The notes: generated by a model from the letters alone, not told the origin. 64,000 bases of DNA from Streptomyces candidus (GCF_014207445.1 NZ_JACHEM010000003.1:62001-126000); one strand, 5' to 3'. Numbered from the stretch's first letter, positions 48,541 through 60,716 are shown. A program made the numbers and translations.

Positions 48541-48749
48541 CGGGCCGGGGGTGGGGCTCTATTCGCGACAAAGGAAATATTCCTGGTCGAAGCAGCTCTA
48601 CATCAACAAGTCGGTCATTTCAGACTGTGCTGAAGGGGACAGGGCGCTGGTCTCGGTGATCGAAAGTCGACGGGATAGGCTGACTTGTTGAGTGATGCCA
48701 GCGACAGATCGACAATCCGTGTGATCGTCAGCAGACAGGAGTAACCCTC

Positions 48750-49760
48750 GTGACCGTCGTCGGGCCGTTCGGACTGAGCGTGCGGGACCAGGCCCTGGAG
48801 ACCGATGTCCAGGCCGGACTGGCAGCCGTCGAGGAGGGACTGCTCGACGCGACCAAGAGCGAGGTCCCCTTCATCACGGAGGCCGCGCAGCACCTCGTAC
48901 GCGCAGGTGGGAAGCGTTTCCGGCCACTCCTCGTGATGCTGGCCTCGCAGTTCGGCGACCCCCACGCCCCGGGCGTCGTGCCCTCCGCGGTGGTCGTGGA
49001 ACTGACGCACCTGGCGACGCTCTACCACGACGACGTGATGGACGAGGCGGACGTGCGCCGCGGCGTGCCCAGCGCGAACTCGCGCTGGGACAACTCCGTC
49101 GCGGTCCTCACCGGCGACTTCCTCTTCGCCCGCGCCTCGCACATCCTTGCGGACCTGGGCCCGGAGGCCGTGCGCATCCAGGCCGGGGCGTTCGAACGCC
49201 TGGTGACCGGTCAGATCCTGGAAACCGCCGGACCGCGCGACGGACGTGACCCGATCGACCACTACCTCGACGTCATGGCGGGCAAGACGGGCTCGCTGGT
49301 CGCCGTCTCCTGCCGGTTCGGCGCGATGATCGCCGGCGCGGACGAGAGCGTCGTCGACATCCTCACGCAGTACGGCGAGCGCCTGGGCACCGCCTTCCAG
49401 CTCGCCGACGACGTCCTCGACATCGCCAGCGACAGCCACGAGTCGGGCAAGACCCCCGGCACCGACCTGCGCGAGGGCATCCCCACGCTGCCGGTGCTGC
49501 ACCTGCGGGCCATGGCGGAGGCCGAGGAGCGGCCCGAGGACATCGAGCTGTGCGCACGGCTCGACGGCGATCTGTCGGGCGACGCGGAACTGGCCGCCGT
49601 GCTGGAGCAGCTGCGGGCGCACCCCGCCCTGGAGCAGGCGCGGCGCGACACCGTGCGGTACGCGGAGGAGGCCAGGGCCGCCCTGGCGCCGCTGCCGGAC
49701 TGCTACGCCAAGTCGGCACTGGCGGAACTGTGCGACGCGGTGGTGCACCGGGCGGGTTGA
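48750..49760 (+). CDS. Polyprenyl (all-trans) diphosphate synthase
   Basis: 336-residue trans-prenyltransferase. First aspartate-rich motif DDVMD at 94-98 and second DDVLD at 220-224, both in good context (ATLYHDDVMDEADVRRG; AFQLADDVLDIASD), plus GGKRFRPLL for the allylic diphosphate. Given its neighbours it most likely makes the long C45-type side chain of menaquinone; product length cannot be read safely. GTG at 48750 with AGGAG nine bases upstream. From memory, S. coelicolor has a matching synthase shortly after nuo. Confidence 0.93.
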   Translation: MTVVGPFGLSVRDQALETDVQAGLAAVEEGLLDATKSEVPFITEAAQHLVRAGGKRFRPLLVMLASQFGDPHAPGVVPSAVVVELTHLATLYHDDVMDEADVRRGVPSANSRWDNSVAVLTGDFLFARASHILADLGPEAVRIQAGAFERLVTGQILETAGPRDGRDPIDHYLDVMAGKTGSLVAVSCRFGAMIAGADESVVDILTQYGERLGTAFQLADDVLDIASDSHESGKTPGTDLREGIPTLPVLHLRAMAEAEERPEDIELCARLDGDLSGDAELAAVLEQLRAHPALEQARRDTVRYAEEARAALAPLPDCYAKSALAELCDAVVHRAG

Positions 49761-49799
49761 CGGCCGCGTACGAAGTCCCTGTAGGAGCCACCTGTTCTT

Positions 49800-49817
49800 C
49801 CCCACCCCCTGGTGGGG
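49800..49817 (+). terminator. Small hairpin after the polyprenyl synthase
   Basis: CCCCACC-CCCT-GGTGGGG, 40 bases past the stop; short stem but well placed. The rest of the 245-base gap to 50006 shows no gene. Confidence 0.45.
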
Positions 49818-50005
49818 GACGAGCGGGTGGTTTCTGTCATCCCGTGGGTGTAGACGAGGTTGCACCCGGGGGCTGATGCAATGAGCCGCCCATTTTGGTC
49901 TGATTGACCTCACCACTCCTGACCATTTCGGGTGAGAATGGCGGCGCGGGGGTGGGGACGAACGTGAGGACGACGGCCGCCAACTTCACGGAGGCAGGGG
50001 CACAC

Positions 50006-51292
50006 ATGGCACCGAACGGCAACGCAGAGACCACCGAGGGCACCCGGACGGTGCGCCGCCGCAAGGCCGCGCGTTACGCGGTGCCGGTCGCGGTGGCGGG
50101 GGTGGCGGGGCTGACTCTCGGACTCGTCCCGGCGCTCGCCAGCGCCGGCGACCCGGACCTGCCGCAGATCACCGCGCAGCAGCTCATCGAGAAGATGGCC
50201 GCCTCGGACACCCAGCAGCTGTCCGGCACCGTCAGGATCAGCACGGACCTGGGCCTGCCCTCGCTCGGCGGCCTGGCCGGCAGCCTCGGCGGCGCGGCCA
50301 AGGACGCCCGGGGCGGCTCCGGCGAGGGTTCGTCCGCCGACCCGCAGGCCAAGCTGATGCAGCTCGCCTCCGGTACGCACACGCTGCGCGTCGCGGCCGA
50401 CGGCCCCGACCGGCAGAAGGTGTCGCTGCTCGACGAGGCCTCCGAGTACAGCCTGATCCACAACAAGGACCAGGTCTGGGCGTACGACAGTGCCTCGAAC
50501 GAGGTGTTCCACGCGAAGGCGCCGCGCGACGCGGACCGGGGCGAGCGCGACTCCGACAAGCACCAGAGGCTGCCCGAGGGGATGCCGAGCACGCCCAAGG
50601 AGTTCGCCGAGCAGGCACTCAAGGCGTCCGAGAAGGACACGTCCGTGACGGTCGACGGCACGGCGCAGGTCGCGGGCCGGGACGCGTACCAGCTGCTCAT
50701 CAAGCCCAAGCAGTCCGGTTCGACGGTCGGCGAGATCCGGGTCGCGGTGGACGCGAAGAACGGCGTTCCGCTGAAGTTCACGCTCTCCCCGAGCAGCGGT
50801 GGCAAGGCCGTGGTCGACGCCGGCTTCACCAAGGTCGACTTCGCCAGGCCGGCCGCGGGCACCTTCGACTTCAGCCCGCCCAAGGGCGCGAAGGTCACCG
50901 AGGCCGACGCGCTGAAGGACCACGAGGGCGGCAAGGGGAAGAACTCCGGGGACTTCGGCCTCGGCAAGGACTTCGGCAAGGACCTGGAGAAGGAGTTCGG
51001 CAAGGGCGGCGCCGGTGCGGGCGGCGTCGAGGTCCTCGGCGAGGGCTGGACGTCGATCGCCCGGATCAACACCGGGGCTCCGGGCGTGGGAGCCGGGGCG
51101 AAGAAGGGCGAGATGCCCGCGGAGGCCCAGGGTCTGCTCGACTCGCTGGGCGACAAGGTGTCCGGCAAGTTCGGCGAGGGCCGGGTCTTCTCGACCCGCC
51201 TGGTCAACGCGCTGATGACGGACGACGGCACGGTGTACGTCGGCGCGGTCACCAAGGATGCCCTGGTGAAGGCCGCCAACGAAGCGAAGTAG
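50006..51292 (+). CDS. Membrane-anchored LolA-like / DUF2092-type protein
   Basis: 428 residues. One N-terminal membrane span (ARYAVPVAVAGVAGLTLGLVP at 23-43) anchors an extracytoplasmic domain: ITAQQLIEKMAASDTQQLSGTV, AADGPDRQKVSLLDEASEYS, VWAYDSASNEVFHA and EIRVAVDAKNGVPLKF match the LolA/RseB-like beta half-barrel. A Gly/Lys repeat (GLGKDFGKDLEKEFGKG) precedes a final LVNALMTDDGTVYVGAVT region. Actinomycete homologues are annotated as outer-membrane lipoprotein carrier or sigma-E regulatory proteins; since there is no outer membrane, lipid binding at the cell surface is the likelier role. ATG at 50006 with AGGGG six bases upstream. It heads the ABC transporter genes. Confidence 0.82.
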   Translation: MAPNGNAETTEGTRTVRRRKAARYAVPVAVAGVAGLTLGLVPALASAGDPDLPQITAQQLIEKMAASDTQQLSGTVRISTDLGLPSLGGLAGSLGGAAKDARGGSGEGSSADPQAKLMQLASGTHTLRVAADGPDRQKVSLLDEASEYSLIHNKDQVWAYDSASNEVFHAKAPRDADRGERDSDKHQRLPEGMPSTPKEFAEQALKASEKDTSVTVDGTAQVAGRDAYQLLIKPKQSGSTVGEIRVAVDAKNGVPLKFTLSPSSGGKAVVDAGFTKVDFARPAAGTFDFSPPKGAKVTEADALKDHEGGKGKNSGDFGLGKDFGKDLEKEFGKGGAGAGGVEVLGEGWTSIARINTGAPGVGAGAKKGEMPAEAQGLLDSLGDKVSGKFGEGRVFSTRLVNALMTDDGTVYVGAVTKDALVKAANEAK

Positions 51293-51332
51293 GGCAAGTG
51301 GGCGGACGCACCGGGAGGGTCGGGGTCGGACG

Positions 51333-52319
51333 GTGGACGAGCTGACCGGTGGGGAAAGAGGCTCCGCCGCATCCGTGGCGGAGCCCGTGATCGCCACCCG
51401 CGGGCTCACCAAGCGGTTCCGCGGCGGTCAGCTCGCCGTCGACGGCCTCGACCTGTCCGTCCCGGCCGGGAGCGTGTTCGGCTTCCTCGGGCCCAACGGC
51501 TCGGAGAAGACGACGACCATCCGGATGCTGATGGGCCTGATCGAGCCGACCTCCGGCACGGCGCGGGTGCTCGGCCGGCCGATGCCGGCCGCCGCCCGCA
51601 CCGTACTTCCGCACGTGGGCGCTCTCATCGAAGGCCCCGCGCTGTACGGCTTCCTGTCCGGACGCGACAACCTGCTGCGGTACGACGCCGCCGACCCCAC
51701 CGCCGATCCGCGCACCCGCGGGGCGCGGGTCGCCGCCGCACTCGACCGGGTCGGGCTGACCCCGGCGGGCGCCAAGAAGGCACGGGCGTACTCGCTGGGC
51801 ATGAAGCAGCGGCTCGGCCTCGCGGCGGCCCTCCTCCAGCCCCGCGAACTCCTCGTCCTCGACGAGCCGACCAACGGGCTGGACCCGCAGGGGATGCGGG
51901 AAATCCGCTCCCTCGTCAGGGAACTCGCGGCCGAGGGCACCACGGTCTTCCTCTCCTCCCACCTCCTGGACGAGATCGAACAGGTCTGCACGCACGCGGC
52001 GGTGATGGCCGGGGGTCGCCTGATCACCCAGGGCGCGGTCGCCGACCTCGCGGCGGGCGCCCGGGGCCGCCTGGTCGTCAGCACCCCGGACACGGGCGAG
52101 GCGGCGCGGGTCCTCAAGGAACGGGGCGTGACCGACCTGGAGGTCGGCGACGGACGCGTCACCGGGGCGGCCCCCAAAACCTCCGGCCCCGGTCTGGCGG
52201 AGCTGAACGCGGCGCTGGTCCACGCGGGGGTCCGGGTCACCGGCTTCGGGGCCGAGCGGGCCTCGCTGGAGGACGCGTTCGTGGCGCTGACGGGGGAGGG
52301 CTTCGATGTCACGGGCTGA
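51333..52319 (+). CDS. ABC transporter ATP-binding protein with altered P-loop
   Basis: 328 residues, CcmA/NatA-type ATPase. Walker B LLVLDEPTNGLDP, signature YSLGMKQRLGLAAALL and H-loop SSHLLDEIEQ are normal. The Walker A reads GPNGSEKTTT: the invariant glycine before the lysine is Glu58 (codon GAG at 51504-51506). That glycine wraps the ATP beta-phosphate, and a glutamate there would be expected to block nucleotide binding. The rest of the gene shows no decay. GTG at 51333. It overlaps its permease by 14 bases, and both lie downstream of the LolA-like gene (41-base gap). Confidence 0.93.
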   Translation: MDELTGGERGSAASVAEPVIATRGLTKRFRGGQLAVDGLDLSVPAGSVFGFLGPNGSEKTTTIRMLMGLIEPTSGTARVLGRPMPAAARTVLPHVGALIEGPALYGFLSGRDNLLRYDAADPTADPRTRGARVAAALDRVGLTPAGAKKARAYSLGMKQRLGLAAALLQPRELLVLDEPTNGLDPQGMREIRSLVRELAAEGTTVFLSSHLLDEIEQVCTHAAVMAGGRLITQGAVADLAAGARGRLVVSTPDTGEAARVLKERGVTDLEVGDGRVTGAAPKTSGPGLAELNAALVHAGVRVTGFGAERASLEDAFVALTGEGFDVTG

Positions 52320-53370
52320 ACGGGACGCGCGGGGGGCGGGCGCGGGGGACGAGGGGGACGGGCCGGGTGCGGGTGCAGTTGTGGGAGCCGGTGTGGCTGT
52401 CGGAGCCGGTGCCGGTGTTGGCGCGGGCACGGGTGCGGACGTCGGTGTCGGTGCTGGCGCGGGCACCGGAACGGGTGCGGGTGCTCGTGGGATGCGGGCG
52501 CGGAAAGCCGTGGGGCCTGTGCGTCCTGTGAGTCCTCTGTGGTCGTGGGGTCTCCTCCGCTCCGAGCTGGGCGTCACCTTCCGGCGCTGGCGGACGCTCG
52601 CGCTGCTGGCGGTGCTCGCAGGCGTACCCGTACTGATCGGCGTCGCCGTCAAGGTCGAGACCGGTGACGGCTCCACCGGGTCCGGCGGCCAGGGAGGCGG
52701 ACCGGCCTTCTTCGCGCAGATCACCCACAACGGTCTCTTCCTGGTCTTCGCCGCGCTCGCCGCCACTCTCCCGGTGTTCCTGCCCATGGCCGTCGGCGTC
52801 GTCGCGGGTGACGCCGTCGCGGGAGAGGCCGGCGCGGGCACCTTGCGCTATCTGCTAATCGCTCCCGCCGGACGCGCCCGGCTCCTGCTGGTCAAGTACG
52901 TCGGCACGCTCGCCTTCTGCCTCGTGGCCACCCTCGTCGTGGCGGCGTCCGCGTTGGCCACCGGGGCGCTGCTGTTCCCGGTGGGCGAGGTCATGACGAT
53001 CTCCGGTGTACCGATCGGCCTCGGGGAGGGGCTGCTGCGGGTGGTGGCGATCGCCTTGGCCGCAGCGGCGTCACTCATCGGGTTCGCCGCGCTCTGCCTC
53101 TTCGTCTCCACGCTCACCCACAGCGGTATCGCCGCGATGGCGGCGAGCGTGGGCCTGCTGATCACGGTGCAGATCCTGGACACGATCCCGCAGTTGCACG
53201 CGATCCACCCGTACCTGTTCCCGCACTACTGGCTGTCCTTCGCGGACCTGCTGCGCGAGCCCGTCTTCTGGGACGACCTGGCGAAGAACCTCGGTCTCCA
53301 GGGCGCGTACGCGGCGGTGTTCGGCGCGGCGGCCTGGGCGCGCTTCACGACCCGGGACATCACGACGTAG
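52306..53370 (+). CDS. ABC-2 type permease with Gly-Ala repeat N-terminus
   Basis: 354 residues. About 75 N-terminal residues are a Gly/Ala/Val/Thr repeat (GAGVAVGAGAGVGAGTGADV) and linker, then six membrane segments in ABC-2 order: TLALLAVLAGVPVLIGV, FLVFAALAATLPVFLPMAVG, the exchange motif AGEAGAGTLRYLLIAPAGRARLL, and three further spans. The partner ATPase overlaps upstream. Substrate unknown. ATG at 52306; a later start near 52491 (GMRARKAV region) would drop the repeat and is a serious alternative, since the repeat is probably microsatellite expansion. Confidence 0.88.
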   Translation: MSRAERDARGAGAGDEGDGPGAGAVVGAGVAVGAGAGVGAGTGADVGVGAGAGTGTGAGARGMRARKAVGPVRPVSPLWSWGLLRSELGVTFRRWRTLALLAVLAGVPVLIGVAVKVETGDGSTGSGGQGGGPAFFAQITHNGLFLVFAALAATLPVFLPMAVGVVAGDAVAGEAGAGTLRYLLIAPAGRARLLLVKYVGTLAFCLVATLVVAASALATGALLFPVGEVMTISGVPIGLGEGLLRVVAIALAAAASLIGFAALCLFVSTLTHSGIAAMAASVGLLITVQILDTIPQLHAIHPYLFPHYWLSFADLLREPVFWDDLAKNLGLQGAYAAVFGAAAWARFTTRDITT

Positions 53371-53462
53371 AGCATCCCCGGTGCGCGGCACCGGAGGCGA
53401 ACACGGCTGCAGCGCAGGCGGGTGGGATGCGGGAGGAGCCGAGGCGCCGGCGGGTGCGAGGT

Positions 53463-53506
53463 GCCGGAAGGGGGTACGGGGCCGGCCCCGTACGTTCCCC
53501 TCCGGC
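53463..53506 (+). terminator. Long GC-rich palindrome after the ABC operon
   Basis: The centre GTACGGGGCCGGCCCCGTAC (53474-53493) is a perfect 20-base palindrome; flanking GCCGGAAGGG and TTCCCCTCCGGC extend the pairing with a small bulge. It lies 93 bases past the permease stop and could be a terminator or a dyad-binding site for the TetR-type protein downstream. Confidence 0.55.
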
Positions 53507-53644
53507 GTACGGGACCGGCCCTGAGCCTGTGCCGTCCCGAGCCGTCCCCCGATGCGGCTCGACACGACACGGACCGTTCCCCCTCGCGTGGCTATTGTTG
53601 GAGGCTGCCCTTCCGCTGTCAACACGGTGCGTGTCGCCGCCCGC

Positions 53645-53650
53645 TAAACT
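53645..53650 (+). promoter_or_regulatory. -10 element TAAACT, leaderless TetR gene
   Basis: TAAACT with six bases (CCGGGC) before the GTG at 53657 and no ribosome site; one of the clearest leaderless signals in the window. Confidence 0.6.
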
Positions 53651-53656
53651 CCGGGC

Positions 53657-54244
53657 GTGAGCGCGACGCCCAATCCGCAGCGACGCAGCGAGAAGTCCCG
53701 ACAGGCGATCCTCGCGGCCTCCATCGACCTGTGCTCCGAAAAGGGGTACGGCGGAGTCACCATGGAGGCGATCGCCGCCCGAGCGGGCGTCAGCAAGAAG
53801 ACGATCTACCGCTGGTGGCCCTCCAAGGGGGCCGTGCTCCTCGAAGCCGTCGGTCAGAAGGTCGACTCCGAGGCGCCCTTCCCGGACACCGGGGACCTGG
53901 CCGGCGACCTCTACACGCAGATGAACCGGGTGGTGCGGCTGCTGACGACGCCTCCGTTCGGTCCCGCTTACATCGGGATCCTCTCGGAGCTGCACCACGA
54001 CGCGGAGCTGACCCGGGCGGTCCACGACCAGTTCATCACTCCGCGCTTCACCGCGGCCGTGAACCGGCTCAAGAGCGCCCAGCGGCAGGGGCGGCTGGCG
54101 GCCGACGCCGACCTGGAGATGACCGTGGAGCTGCTGTACGGGCCGCTCTACTACCGCTACGCACTGCGCAAGCCGCCGCACAGCCCGGAGCGCACGGTAA
54201 AACTGGTCGACCACGTACTGCGGTCGCTGGACTGCCGCCCCTGA
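53657..54244 (+). CDS. TetR-family transcriptional regulator
   Basis: 195 residues. N-terminal HTH: SRQAILAASIDLCSEKGYGG, then VTMEAIAARAGVSKKTIYRW WPSKGAVLLEAV (about 12-62), a textbook TetR DNA-binding domain. The C-terminal ligand domain (AYIGILSELHHDAELTRAVHDQF, LLYGPLYYRYAL) resembles the TetR_C_11 group. Ligand unknown. It follows the ABC genes on the same strand, and the palindrome at 53474-53493 upstream is a candidate operator, so it may repress the ABC operon or itself. Confidence 0.93.
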   Translation: MSATPNPQRRSEKSRQAILAASIDLCSEKGYGGVTMEAIAARAGVSKKTIYRWWPSKGAVLLEAVGQKVDSEAPFPDTGDLAGDLYTQMNRVVRLLTTPPFGPAYIGILSELHHDAELTRAVHDQFITPRFTAAVNRLKSAQRQGRLAADADLEMTVELLYGPLYYRYALRKPPHSPERTVKLVDHVLRSLDCRP

Positions 54245-54382
54245 CGCGGGAGTGGACGCGCGTCGGGGGCGGCAGGGTTCAGCGGGTGCGGTGCGGTGGT
54301 GTGGTCGGCCGGCAGCCGTTCCCCTGCGTCCGGTACGTCGGGCGGAAGGGCGCAGCTCCGGCCGCAGGGTGCCGACGGCCGG

Positions 54383-56200
<1,818 letters not shown>

Positions 56201-57199
56201 CTACCGCCCCGCCCGCGCCGGCCGTGCCGCCTCCACGTCCGCCGTCGCCTCGGCCGCCGCTGCTGCCGCCAGGGCCCGCGCCGCCGCGTTCCGTTCCACC
56301 GCCGCGCCCCGCGCAGTCCTCGCCGCGTCCCACGTCAGTACCGTCAGCGCGAGCCACACCAGGCCGAAGCCCGCCCACCGCTCCACCGGCATCTCCTCGT
56401 GGAAGTACACGATCCCCAGCACGAACTGGAACACCGGCGCGAGGTACTGCAACAGCCCCAGCACCGACAGCGGCACCCGGATCGCCGCCGCCCCGAAGCA
56501 CACCAGGGGCACCGCGGTGACGACGCCCGTCGCGGCGAGCAGTGCCGCGTGCCCCGCGCCGTGCGCCCCGAACGCCGCTCCGCCGGACGCCCCGAGCCAC
56601 ACCAGGTACCCCAGGGCGGGCAGGAACTGGATGGCCGTCTCGGCGGCCAGCGACTCCAGCCCGCCCAGGTTGACCTTCTTCTTGAGCAGTCCGTACGTGG
56701 CGAACGAGAACGCCAGGACCAGCGAGATCCATGGCGGCTGCCCGTACCCGACCGCCAGCACGACGACCGCCGCGGCGCCGACCCCGACCGCCGCCCATTG
56801 CGCCGGCCGCATCCGTTCGCCGAGCAGCAGGACGCCCATGGCGATGGTGACGAGAGGGTTGATGAAGTAGCCGAGCGAGGCCTCGACGACGTGGCCGCTG
56901 TTGACCGACCAGATGTAGAGGCCCCAGTTGACGCTGATGACGGCCGCGGCGACGGCTATCAGGCCCAGTTTCCGCGGCTGGCGCAGCAGGTCGCGCACCC
57001 AGCCCCAGCGCCGGACGGCCAGCAGTGCCAGGCCCACCACGGCCAGCGACCACACCATCCGGTGCGCGAGGATCTCGATCGCCCCGGCGGGCTTCAGCAG
57101 CGGCCAGAACAGGGGGACCAGTCCCCACATTCCGTACGCCCCGATGCCGTACAGCAGTCCCGCCCGCTGTTCGTCCTTGGTCTCCAGCGACATCGACAC
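56201..57199 (-). CDS. rarD: RarD-like EamA/DMT transporter
   Basis: 332-residue drug/metabolite transporter with ten membrane segments. RarD signatures: GLLYGIGAYGMWGLVPLFWPLLK at the start, ILAHRMVWSL, ISVNWGLYIWSVNSGHVVEASLGYFINPL, LAFSFATYGLLKK and LQYLAPVFQFVLGIVYFHEEM. Related to chloramphenicol-sensitivity protein RarD; substrate unknown. GTG at 57199 is chosen because GGGAGG lies eight bases upstream; ATG at 57193 or 57235 are alternatives. An Ala/Arg-rich tail of ~40 residues follows the last helix. Confidence 0.9.
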   Translation of the reverse strand: MSMSLETKDEQRAGLLYGIGAYGMWGLVPLFWPLLKPAGAIEILAHRMVWSLAVVGLALLAVRRWGWVRDLLRQPRKLGLIAVAAAVISVNWGLYIWSVNSGHVVEASLGYFINPLVTIAMGVLLLGERMRPAQWAAVGVGAAAVVVLAVGYGQPPWISLVLAFSFATYGLLKKKVNLGGLESLAAETAIQFLPALGYLVWLGASGGAAFGAHGAGHAALLAATGVVTAVPLVCFGAAAIRVPLSVLGLLQYLAPVFQFVLGIVYFHEEMPVERWAGFGLVWLALTVLTWDAARTARGAAVERNAAARALAAAAAAEATADVEAARPARAGR

Positions 57200-57330
57200 G
57201 GCTCTGGCCTCCCGCCCGGAACATGCACTCTGCATACACCCGTCGCCGACGACGGTAAGCCCGCCCGGCCTCGCCTGTCATGTCCGTTCCGCAATACGGT
57301 CATGACAGGCGGGGGCGTCCGGAAGCACGG

Positions 57331-57369
57331 AAGGAGCGCCCGGCCCCTGGTGCGGGCCGGGCGCTCCTT
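57331..57369 (-). terminator. korAB operon terminator
   Basis: Perfect 16-bp arms AAGGAGCGCCCGGCCC (57331-57346) and 57354-57369 with a 7-base loop, 24 bases past the korB stop; one of the strongest hairpins in the window. Confidence 0.9.
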
Positions 57370-57393
57370 CGCGGAGGTGTGCGGGTACGGCGG

Positions 57394-58465
<1,072 letters not shown>

Positions 58466-58473
<8 letters not shown>

Positions 58474-60415
58474 CGATGGCCTCCTTGAGGGCCGTTGCCA
58501 GCTGCTCGGCCTTGAACGGCATTCCGTTGACCTGGTTGTACGAACGCGCGTCCACGAGGTACTTCGCCCGGATCAGCGTGGCGAGCTGCCCGAGATTCAT
58601 CTCCGGTACGACCACCTTGTCGTAACGCTTCAACACCTCTTCGAGATTCCCCGGGAAGGGGTTGAGGTGACGCAGGTGCGCCTGCGCGATCGCGACGCCC
58701 TCGCCGCGCAGCCGTCGTACCGCCGCCGTGATCGGCCCGTACGTCGAGCCCCAGCCGAGCACCAGGGTGCGGGCCGCGTCCGGGTCGTCGACCGCCAGGT
58801 CGGGCACCGTGATGCCGTCGACCTTGGCCTGCCGGGTGCGGACCATGAAGTCGTGGTTGGCCGGGTCGTAGGAGATGTTGCCCGTGCCGTCCTGCTTCTC
58901 GATGCCGCCGATGCGGTGTTCGAGGCCGGGGGTGCCGGGCAGTGCCCAGGGCCGGGCCAGGGTCTCGGGATCGCGCTTGTACGGCCAGAACACCTCGGTG
59001 CCGTCGGCCAGTTCGTGGTTGGGGCCCTTGGCGAACTGCACGCGCAGGTCGGGAAGTTCGTCGAGGCCGGGAATGCGCCACGGCTCGGAGCCGTTGGCCA
59101 GGTAACCGTCGCTCAGCAAAAAGACCGGCGTCCGGTACGTCAGCGCGATGCGCGCCGCTTCCAGCGCGGCGTCGAAGCAGTCGGCGGGCGTACGGGGCGC
59201 GACCACCGGCACCGGGGCCTCGCCGTTGCGCCCGTACATCGCCTGGAGCAGATCGGCCTGTTCGGTCTTGGTCGGCAGCCCGGTCGACGGACCGCCGCGC
59301 TGGATGGCCACGATCAGCAGCGGCAGCTCCAGGCTCACCGCCAGCCCGATGGTCTCCGACTTGAGCGCGACACCGGGCCCCGAGGTGGTCGTGACGGCCA
59401 GCTGGCCGCCGAACGCGGCCCCGAGAGCGGCGCCGATCGCCGCGATCTCGTCCTCCGCCTGGAAGGTCCGCACACCGAAGTTCTTGTGCCGCGACAGCTC
59501 GTGCAGGATGTCGGAGGCCGGGGTGATCGGGTAGGAGCCGAGGTAGAGCGGCAGGTCGGCCTGCTGTCCGGCCGCGATCAGCCCGTACGAGAGCGCCAGG
59601 TTCCCGGAGATGTTGCGGTACGTGCCCGGAGGGAACGCGGCGGTGGCCGGGGCCACCTCGTAACTCACCGCGAAGTCCTCGGTCGTCTCGCCGAAGTTCC
59701 AGCCCGCCCGGAACGCCGCCACGTTGGCCTCGGCGATGTCGGGCTTCTTCGCGAACTTGCGCCGCAGGAACGCCTCCGTGCCCTCGGTGGGCCGGTGGTA
59801 CATCCAGCTGAGCAGGCCCAGCGCGAACATGTTCTTCGAGCGGCCCGCGTCCTTGCGCGACAGACCGAAGTCCTTCAGCGCCTCGACGGTCAGGGTGGTC
59901 AGCGGCACCGGGTGGACGCTGTAACCGTCCAGCGAACCGTCCTCCAGCGGGGACGTCTCGTACCCCACCTTGGCCATGGGCCGCTTGGTGAACTCGTCGG
60001 TGTTGATGATGATCTCGGCCCCGCGCGGCACATCGGCGAGGTTCGCCTTCAGCGCGGCGGGATTCATCGCCACCAGGACGTTCGGGGCGTCGCCCGGGGT
60101 GAGGATGTCGTGGTCGGCGAAATGCAGCTGGAAGCTGGAGACGCCCGGCAGCGTTCCGGCGGGGGCGCGGATCTCGGCGGGGAAGTTCGGCAGCGTCGAG
60201 AGATCGTTGCCGAACGACGCGGTCTCCGACGTGAAGCGGTCACCGGTGAGCTGCATGCCGTCACCGGAGTCCCCCGCGAACCGGATGATCACCCGGTCCA
60301 GTCGGCGGACCTCTTTCTCCGGGGCCTTGACCGGAACTGTCACCGGGGCGTCGAGGGCTTCGTCGACGCCTGCTCCGTCGGCCTGCACGGCCGGACTGTT
60401 GACCTGGCTGGTCAC
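58466..60415 (-). CDS. korA: 2-oxoglutarate:ferredoxin oxidoreductase alpha subunit (gamma-alpha fusion)
   Basis: 649 residues. The N-terminal gamma domain (IIRFAGDSGDGMQLTGDRFT at 43-62; FPAEIRAPAGTLPGVSSFQLHFAD) is fused to the alpha pyrimidine-binding domain (LGSYPITPASDILHELSRH, FQAEDEIAAIGAALGAAFGG, TTTSGPGVALKSETIGLAV) and a C-terminal transketolase-like domain (GWGSTYGPITAAVRRL, VVVPEMNLGQLATLIRAKYL). This gamma-alpha arrangement is the actinobacterial KorA form. GTG at 60415 with GGGAGG about ten bases upstream; first gene of korAB. Confidence 0.95.
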
Positions 60416-60716
60416 TGAACTGGACCTCCCTCAGAGGCGGCTGTTCCGGAACGGCCGGCCGACCGGTCGTCCCGGGGCAACCCTACGTCCGCGAGAGTCG
60501 CCCAACTCGGCCCGCCCACATGCCGGGACCGCTTTTGAGACACCTCTTCGACCCGATTCCCCACGATTCATCCGCCCCCGGACCGCTGTTTCAAGCCTGA
60601 GTGGAACCTGTGCTGCAGACGCTTTGACCTCATCCTTCGGTTCCGGTCCCGCAGCCGGGTCGAGCCCCGCTCGACCCGGCACCGCCGGACCCTCGCCGAC
60701 CCCTGCCCGCCGGCCC
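60416..60716. other. Intergenic region between response regulator and korA
   Basis: 301 bases with no supported gene. The korA promoter should lie here on the minus strand. No clear hairpin was found after the response-regulator stop, so read-through into korAB is possible. Confidence 0.45.

Noticed and set aside
48572..48584. AGGAAATATTCCT near-palindrome
   Set aside because: Short and imperfect at its centre, in degraded sequence with no adjacent promoter that can be supported.
48604..48690. 9-bp inverted repeat CAACAAGTC ... GACTTGTTG
   Set aside because: The arms are 69 bases apart with no supporting structure; likely chance in a locally AT-richer spacer left by gene loss.
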